From assembly GCA_041749275.1 (NCBI GenBank), contig JBGTBQ010000201.1, forward strand, positions 1 to 8,836: a stretch of 8,836 nt of DNA, in the 5' to 3' direction. Made by a program: the position numbers and the translations under genes. The DNA is from JBGTBQ01 sp041749275 (GTDB taxonomy: Bacteria; Acidobacteriota; Blastocatellia; Pyrinomonadales; Pyrinomonadaceae). Below, in pieces: positions 6,201-8,836 of this stretch (the first letter of the stretch is position 1; every line of letters starts with the position of its first letter). The notes below the pieces were generated by a model. That model saw only the letters and a program-made list of their open reading frames with translations. It did no database searches and was not told the origin of the DNA.

Positions 6201-8836
6201 TCGAGCCGCAACAGCCGCGCGCGCAACAGTCGGTCGCGGGCGAGGTCGAAGGGCTGATGAGTCTCCGCCAGCGTCAAACGCTGCTCCTCCGCCGCGCGTC
6301 GCTGCGGCGCCATGCCGCGAAGGTCAACCAGCGGCAGCGTGAACCGCCGGTGCGGCGCGATCAGCTGGAACGGCCCTTCTTCGCCGGAGCAGACGGTCGC
6401 GCGCAGGATTTCATGCCGCCCCGTAATTTCGGAGAGCGCACGTTCGAGCAGGGCGGCGTCGAGCAGACCGCGAAAGCGCACGACCGCAGACATGTTGAGC
6501 GCCACGTTGCCCGGTTCGAACTGGTCGAGGAACCACAGCCGCCGCTGCGCGTAAGAGAGCGGCAACTTGCCTTCGCGTCCGAGCGGCTTGATCGGCGGGA
6601 CTTCGACGCCGGCATCCTCGCGCAGACCTTTTTCGACTAATTCGGCGAGCGCGAAGACGGTCGGGTTGGCGAACAGGGCGCGCAGGCTGATCTCCACCTT
6701 GAACGCCGCGCGCAGTCTCGAAACGACTTGCGTGGCGAGCAGCGAGTGTCCGCCGAGTTGGAAGAAGTCGTCATGCAGCCCGACGCGCGGCGTCCCGAGC
6801 ATCCTCGACCAAATGCCCGCGACGATCTCCTCGGTCGGCGTCCGCGGTGCGACGAACTCGGGAGTTTCTGTCAGGGACGGTTCCGGCAGTGCGCGCCGGT
6901 CAATCTTGCCGTTGCGCGTCAGCGGCATCTCGTCGAGCGTGACGAAGGCGGAGGGCGCCATGTAGCGCGGCAGCCTGTCGCCCACGAAGTCGCGCAACTC
7001 TCCGTCGCTCAAGGCGCGCGTGCCTTCGCGCACGATGTAGGCCACCAGACGCTTGTCCCCCGACCCCGTCCCCCGCACGATCACTTCCGCCTCGCGCACT
7101 TCGGTGTGTTGTTCAAGGACGTGCTTGACCTCTCCCGGCTCCACGCGGAAGCCGCGGAGCTTAACCTGCTCGTCGAGACGACCGACAAACTCGATCTCAC
7201 CCGTCCGCAAATACCTGACCCGGTCTCCGGTGCGGTACAAACGCTCGCCCGGCGTTTCGGCGAAAGGGTTCGGGATGAAGCGCTCCGCCGTCAGCGCCGG
7301 GCGCTTCAGGTAACCGCGCGCCACCCCGTCGCCGCCGATGCAGAGCTCGCCGACGCCCCCGGTCGGCATCGGCTGCTGCTCCTCGTCCAACACGTAGACT
7401 GTCGTGTTCGAGATCGGCCGGCCGATGGGCACCGTCCCGCTCAACACGCTGCCCGCGGTCATCGGATGGCAGCAGGTGAAGGTTGTATTTTCGGTCGGCC
7501 CGTAGCCGTTGATCAGACGTTGCGCGCCGGTCGCTCCGAGGAATTTGCGGACGTGCGGCGGCGACAACACGTCACCGCCCGCCAGCAGTTGGCGCACCTG
7601 CCGCAACTCGTCAAGTTGCGCGTCCACCATCTGATGAAACAGGCCCGCCGTCAGCCAGAGCGTGGTGATGCGTTGGCGTGTGATCGTCTCGCCCAACTCT
7701 TCGAGCGAGGGCGGCCCGGCGGACATCACCACCAACTGCCCGCCGTTCAACAGGCAGCCCCAGATTTCGAAGGTCGAGGCGTCGAAGGTTATCGGCGCGA
7801 GTTGCAGCACCCTCTCGTTCGGCCCGAACTCGGCGTAGTTCGTCTCTTTTACGAGGCGCAAGACGGAACGCTGCATGACGCCCACGCCCTTCGGCTCGCC
7901 CGTCGAGCCCGAGGTGTACATCACATAGGCGAGGTTATCCGCCCTCGTTTCCGTCGCCGGGTTGCGAGCGCTCTGTTGCGCCATCTCAGCCCAATCGCCG
8001 TCGAGATAAACTAAACGTACCTCCCGTCCGTCCAGCGTCGCGCTCAGGTGTTGCTGCGTGAGCACCACGCTGACGCCCGCGCCCGCGGTCATCGCTTCGA
8101 GCCGACGCCGCGGAGACTCAGGGTCGAGCGGCAGATAAGCTCCGCCCGCTTTGAGGATGCCCAGCAAGCCCACCACCATCTCCACGGAACGCTCGACGCA
8201 GATGCCGACCAACGTTTCCACGCCGACGCCCATCCCGCGCAGATGATAGGCCAACTGATTGGCGCGCCGGTTCAACTCACGATAGCTGATGGCCTCGTCC
8301 TGAAAGATTAGGGCCGTCGCGTCCGGCGTCTGCTCGACCTGCCGCTCGAACGCCTGATGGATGCACTCCTGATTCGGGTAATCGGTCGAGGTCGCGTTCC
8401 ATCCGACCAACAACCGCCGCTGCTCATCCGCCCCGAGCAGCGGCAATCTCGACAGACGCTGTTCCGGCTCTGTCGCCGCCGCGGCGAGGAGTGTCTGAAA
8501 GTGTTCAGCCATCCGGACGACGGTTTCCTCATCAAACAAATCCGCGCTGTAGTTAATCGTGCCCGCGAGCGATTCGCCGTCCTCCAGCAACTCCAACGAG
8601 ACATCGAACTTCGTCGTCTCGGTATTCGTCTCCAGAAGGCTCACCGACAGTCCGGGCAGTCTCAACTCCCGCAATGGATTGGTCAGGTAAGAGACCATCA
8701 CTTGGAAGAGGGGGGAGAGGCTCAGGCTCCGCTCGGGCGCCAACTCCTCGACTAGGCGCTCGAACGGCACCTCGCCGTGCGCGTACCCCTCCAACGTGAC
8801 CCCCTTCGCCCGCCCCACCAACTCCAAGAACGTCGG
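3272..8836 (-). CDS. Nonribosomal peptide synthetase, 3' part: C(partial)-A(Val)-PCP-C-A(Lys2-like)-PCP, 5'-truncated
   Basis: This is the last 1854 residues of a multimodular NRPS, open to the right window edge. The first codons (PTFLELVGRA) already belong to a condensation domain, so the start lies outside and the TTG at 8825-8827 is internal. Domains by residue from the edge: C remnant 1-136, A 156-650, PCP 661-739 (Ser698), C 745-1194 (His891), A 1204-1732, PCP 1747-1822 (Ser1785), then a 32-residue tail ending RTVEELLAELE before TAG. The predicted role is to add Val and then an unusual, probably acidic, amino acid to a growing peptide. The last A domain is of the alpha-aminoadipate reductase type, but no reductase follows. 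There is no thioesterase either, so the chain must leave the final carrier by action of another protein. Frame and catalytic motifs are intact throughout. Confidence 0.97.
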   Translation of the reverse strand, partial: PTFLELVGRAKGVTLEGYAHGEVPFERLVEELAPERSLSLSPLFQVMVSYLTNPLRELRLPGLSVSLLETNTETTKFDVSLELLEDGESLAGTINYSADLFDEETVVRMAEHFQTLLAAAATEPEQRLSRLPLLGADEQRRLLVGWNATSTDYPNQECIHQAFERQVEQTPDATALIFQDEAISYRELNRRANQLAYHLRGMGVGVETLVGICVERSVEMVVGLLGILKAGGAYLPLDPESPRRRLEAMTAGAGVSVVLTQQHLSATLDGREVRLVYLDGDWAEMAQQSARNPATETRADNLAYVMYTSGSTGEPKGVGVMQRSVLRLVKETNYAEFGPNERVLQLAPITFDASTFEIWGCLLNGGQLVVMSAGPPSLEELGETITRQRITTLWLTAGLFHQMVDAQLDELRQVRQLLAGGDVLSPPHVRKFLGATGAQRLINGYGPTENTTFTCCHPMTAGSVLSGTVPIGRPISNTTVYVLDEEQQPMPTGGVGELCIGGDGVARGYLKRPALTAERFIPNPFAETPGERLYRTGDRVRYLRTGEIEFVGRLDEQVKLRGFRVEPGEVKHVLEQHTEVREAEVIVRGTGSGDKRLVAYIVREGTRALSDGELRDFVGDRLPRYMAPSAFVTLDEMPLTRNGKIDRRALPEPSLTETPEFVAPRTPTEEIVAGIWSRMLGTPRVGLHDDFFQLGGHSLLATQVVSRLRAAFKVEISLRALFANPTVFALAELVEKGLREDAGVEVPPIKPLGREGKLPLSYAQRRLWFLDQFEPGNVALNMSAVVRFRGLLDAALLERALSEITGRHEILRATVCSGEEGPFQLIAPHRRFTLPLVDLRGMAPQRRAAEEQRLTLAETHQPFDLARDRLLRARLLRLDAAEHVLLFTMHHIVSDGWSLRVLLREVQTLYEAYAQGRPSPLSELPVQYTDYAVWQQEVLQGEELARQLSYWRAQLAGAPSLLQLPTDRPRPSIQTFSGRTHTLLLDAALRDALLDVSRGENATLFMTLLAAFEVLLQRLSGQDDFLIGTPIAGRNRAEVEELIGFFINTLALRTDLTGDPTFRLLLQNVRERTLGAYAHQDVPFEKVLEELQPERTLSHTPLFQVFFNMLNLGAERLELPGVKTDFELVPEMAAKFDLTLYVEEQEDGISLRLVYNSDLFTGARMAELLAQYNHLLTQVVRDPGARISSFSLVTPTAREVLPDPSRTLDATWVGSVHALFSEHARRSPRRHAVVDKHDAWTYGELDSRSNQLANFMLAAGIRKGDVVVVYSHRGASLVWTLLGIMKAGAAFVLLDPTYPAARIIECLRIAVPRGWLQLEEAGLPPIELDEFVGSMPLCVRLELPTRTAAEARGLLSECSTASPAVEVGPDDLAYLSFTSGTTGQPKAVLGRHGPLTHFLPWLKETFGLDDSAVFTMLSGLSHDPLHRDIFTPLQLGGRISVPDPQMIGTPGWLARWMRQERVTVANLTPAMGRFILESSAEEPEVSCLRHLFFVGDVLTRRDVVLFRRLAPAATCINFYGSTETQRAVSYHVVPPEQSPTAFDKTHSEKEIIPLGRGIRDVQLLLLNAGGGLAGVGEVGEIYFRSPHLAQGYKGDAALTAQRFVINPFDGEANDRLYRTGDLGRYTPDGIVEPLGRRDAQVKVRGYRVELGEIESILAQHPSVSEAAVVARQDDTGEKWLVAYFVPQPDIAVPGGVDLREYLRQRLPDYMVPAGYVVLDKLPLTPNGKLDRAALPAREQSIGSAGDDCAAPRTPVEKTLAEMWAELLRLPKVGLHDNFFELGGHSLLGIQLMSRVRQEFRVEIPLRTLFETPTIAALSSLIERDQDTGQVPELTDVPIERRKTRTVEELLAELE
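3275..3369 (-). other. C-terminal acidic tail after the last carrier, candidate docking element
   Basis: About 32 residues follow the last carrier: a polar linker (DQDTGQVPELTDVP), a basic patch (IERRKTRT) and a final acidic, probably helical VEELLAELE. Short helical tails of this kind on carrier-ended NRPS proteins are known to mediate contact with the N-terminus of the next subunit. The assignment rests on position and composition only. Confidence 0.45.
3370..3596 (-). other. Terminal peptidyl carrier domain
   Basis: The linker AAPRTPVEKTLAEMW leads to DNFFELGGHSLLGIQL, with Ser1785 at nt 3482-3484, followed by intact helices (LRTLFETPTIAALSSLIE). This is the last catalytic unit on the polypeptide. 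Such a carrier is normally followed by a thioesterase, a reductase or another C domain; here only a short tail remains. Confidence 0.95.
3640..5225 (-). other. Adenylation domain of the alpha-aminoadipate reductase (Lys2) type
   Basis: The domain clearly differs from its neighbours. The P-loop region reads LSFTSGTTGQPKAVLGRHG, the A4 region LSGLSHDPLHRDIFTPLQLG (Asp at nt 4568-4570), then LTPAMGRF, FFVGDVLTRRD and NFYGSTETQRAVSYHVVPP. These strings match what I know of the adenylation part of fungal Lys2 (HDPIQRDMFTPL, FFVGDVLTKRD, NMYGTTETQRAVS). The C-terminal part is ordinary: YRTGDLGRYTPDG, GRRDAQVKVRGYRVELGEIE, LPDYMVPAGY and NGKLDRAALP (Lys at nt 3653-3655). The pocket reads D-P-R-N-F-V-F-R-A-K, against D-P-R-H-F-V-M-R-A-K for Lys2 and E-P-R-N-I-V-E-F-V-K for the aminoadipate domain of ACV synthetase (both from memory). 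The substrate is unproven; an acidic amino acid such as aminoadipate is a reasonable inference from the two pocket arginines. The fold call is strong and the substrate call weak. Confidence 0.85.
5255..6600 (-). other. Condensation domain between the Val and Lys2-like modules, LCL-like
   Basis: Motifs C1 to C7 are present: SYAQRRLWFLDQF, GRHEILRATV, MHHIVSDGWS (second His at nt 6164-6166), YTDYAVWQQ, IGFFINTLALR, HQDVPFEKVLEEL and ERTLSHTPLFQ. The centre is intact, no epimerase lies upstream and no dual-type second His motif is seen, so an L-donor condensation is expected. It should join the Val-ended chain to the amino group of whatever the next A domain loads. There is no DxxxxD cyclisation signature. 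Confidence 0.94.
6620..6855 (-). other. Peptidyl carrier domain of the Val module
   Basis: After the linker APRTPTEEIVAGIW comes the attachment motif DDFFQLGGHSLLATQ, with Ser698 at nt 6743-6745. The remaining helices (LRALFANPTVFALAELVE) are intact and the length is normal. It receives Val and is the donor for the C domain that follows. Confidence 0.95.
6890..8372 (-). other. Adenylation domain, predicted Val specificity
   Basis: Motifs in order are ISYRELNRRANQLAYHL (A1), LKAGGAYLPLDPESP (A2), YTSGSTGEPKG (A3), TFDASTFEIWG (A4, Asp235 at nt 7781-7783), NGYGPTENTTF (A5), GELCIGGDGVARGYL (A6), YRTGDRVRYL (A7), GRLDEQVKLRGFRVEPGEV (A8), LPRYMAPSAF (A9) and NGKIDRRALP (A10, Lys at nt 6905-6907). 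The pocket reads D-A-F-W-L-G-G-T-F-K. This is one conservative change (Ile to Leu at 299) from the Val code D-A-F-W-I-G-G-T-F-K known from gramicidin and tyrocidine synthetases. Val is the best call; Ile or another small branched residue is possible. Confidence 0.85.
8430..8836 (-). other. Condensation domain, C-terminal fragment only
   Basis: Only the last third is in the window. It shows the C6-like segment GYAHGEVPFERLVEEL, the C7-like segment ERSLSLSPLFQV, and the usual end of the domain (INYSADLFDEETVVRMAEHF), followed by the linker LLVGWNATSTDYP leading into the A domain. The C6 motif has HGEVPFE where HQDVPFE is common. The HHxxxDG centre lies off the edge, so activity and stereochemical type cannot be judged. 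Confidence 0.92.

Noticed and set aside
6728..8014. Open frame of 428 codons on the plus strand
   Set aside because: It is antisense to the Val A domain and its carrier. Its composition is that of a shadow frame.
8825..8827. TTG as start codon of the (-) gene
   Set aside because: The codons before it (PTF) continue a condensation domain whose catalytic half must lie beyond the window edge.

Overview
The window is a fragment of a nonribosomal peptide synthetase (NRPS) biosynthetic locus from a GC-rich bacterium. Both coding strands are almost entirely NRPS. The sequence style (NRRANQLA-type A1 motifs, RTP(V/T)E(K/E) linkers before the carrier domains, no actinobacterial extremes of GC) would suit an uncultured soil lineage such as Acidobacteriota, or a myxobacterium or cyanobacterium. 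No ribosomal or housekeeping marker is present, so this placement is a weak inference.

Layout. Positions 1-3204 (+) are the 3' end of one NRPS gene, A(Asn)-PCP-C, which finishes with a terminal condensation domain and a short basic tail. Positions 3205-3271 are the only intergenic DNA (67 bp). A strong GC-rich hairpin straddles the (+) stop codon next to it. Positions 3272-8836 (-) are the 3' end of a second, convergent NRPS gene, C(partial)-A(Val)-PCP-C-A(Lys2-like)-PCP, which finishes with a short acidic tail. Both genes start outside the window, so no promoter or start site can be seen. No tRNA, rRNA, CRISPR array or mobile element was found.

Biochemistry. Specificity residues were read by hand against GrsA PheA numbering (235/236/239/278/299/301/322/330/331/517). 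The (+) A domain reads D-L-T-K-I-G-E-V-G-K, one conservative change from the classical Asn code. The first (-) A domain reads D-A-F-W-L-G-G-T-F-K, one conservative change from a classical Val code. The second (-) A domain is the notable part. It belongs by motif to the alpha-aminoadipate reductase (Lys2) type of adenylation domain and reads D-P-R-N-F-V-F-R-A-K. That is close to the Lys2 pocket and shares P-R-N with the aminoadipate pocket of ACV synthetase. It is placed in an ordinary C-A-PCP elongation module without the reductase that follows in Lys2.

How they work together. Neither visible polypeptide carries a thioesterase, terminal reductase or epimerase. One ends in an unpaired C domain and the other in a loaded carrier domain, so chain transfer and release must depend on proteins encoded elsewhere. 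The order in which the two proteins act cannot be deduced from this window.
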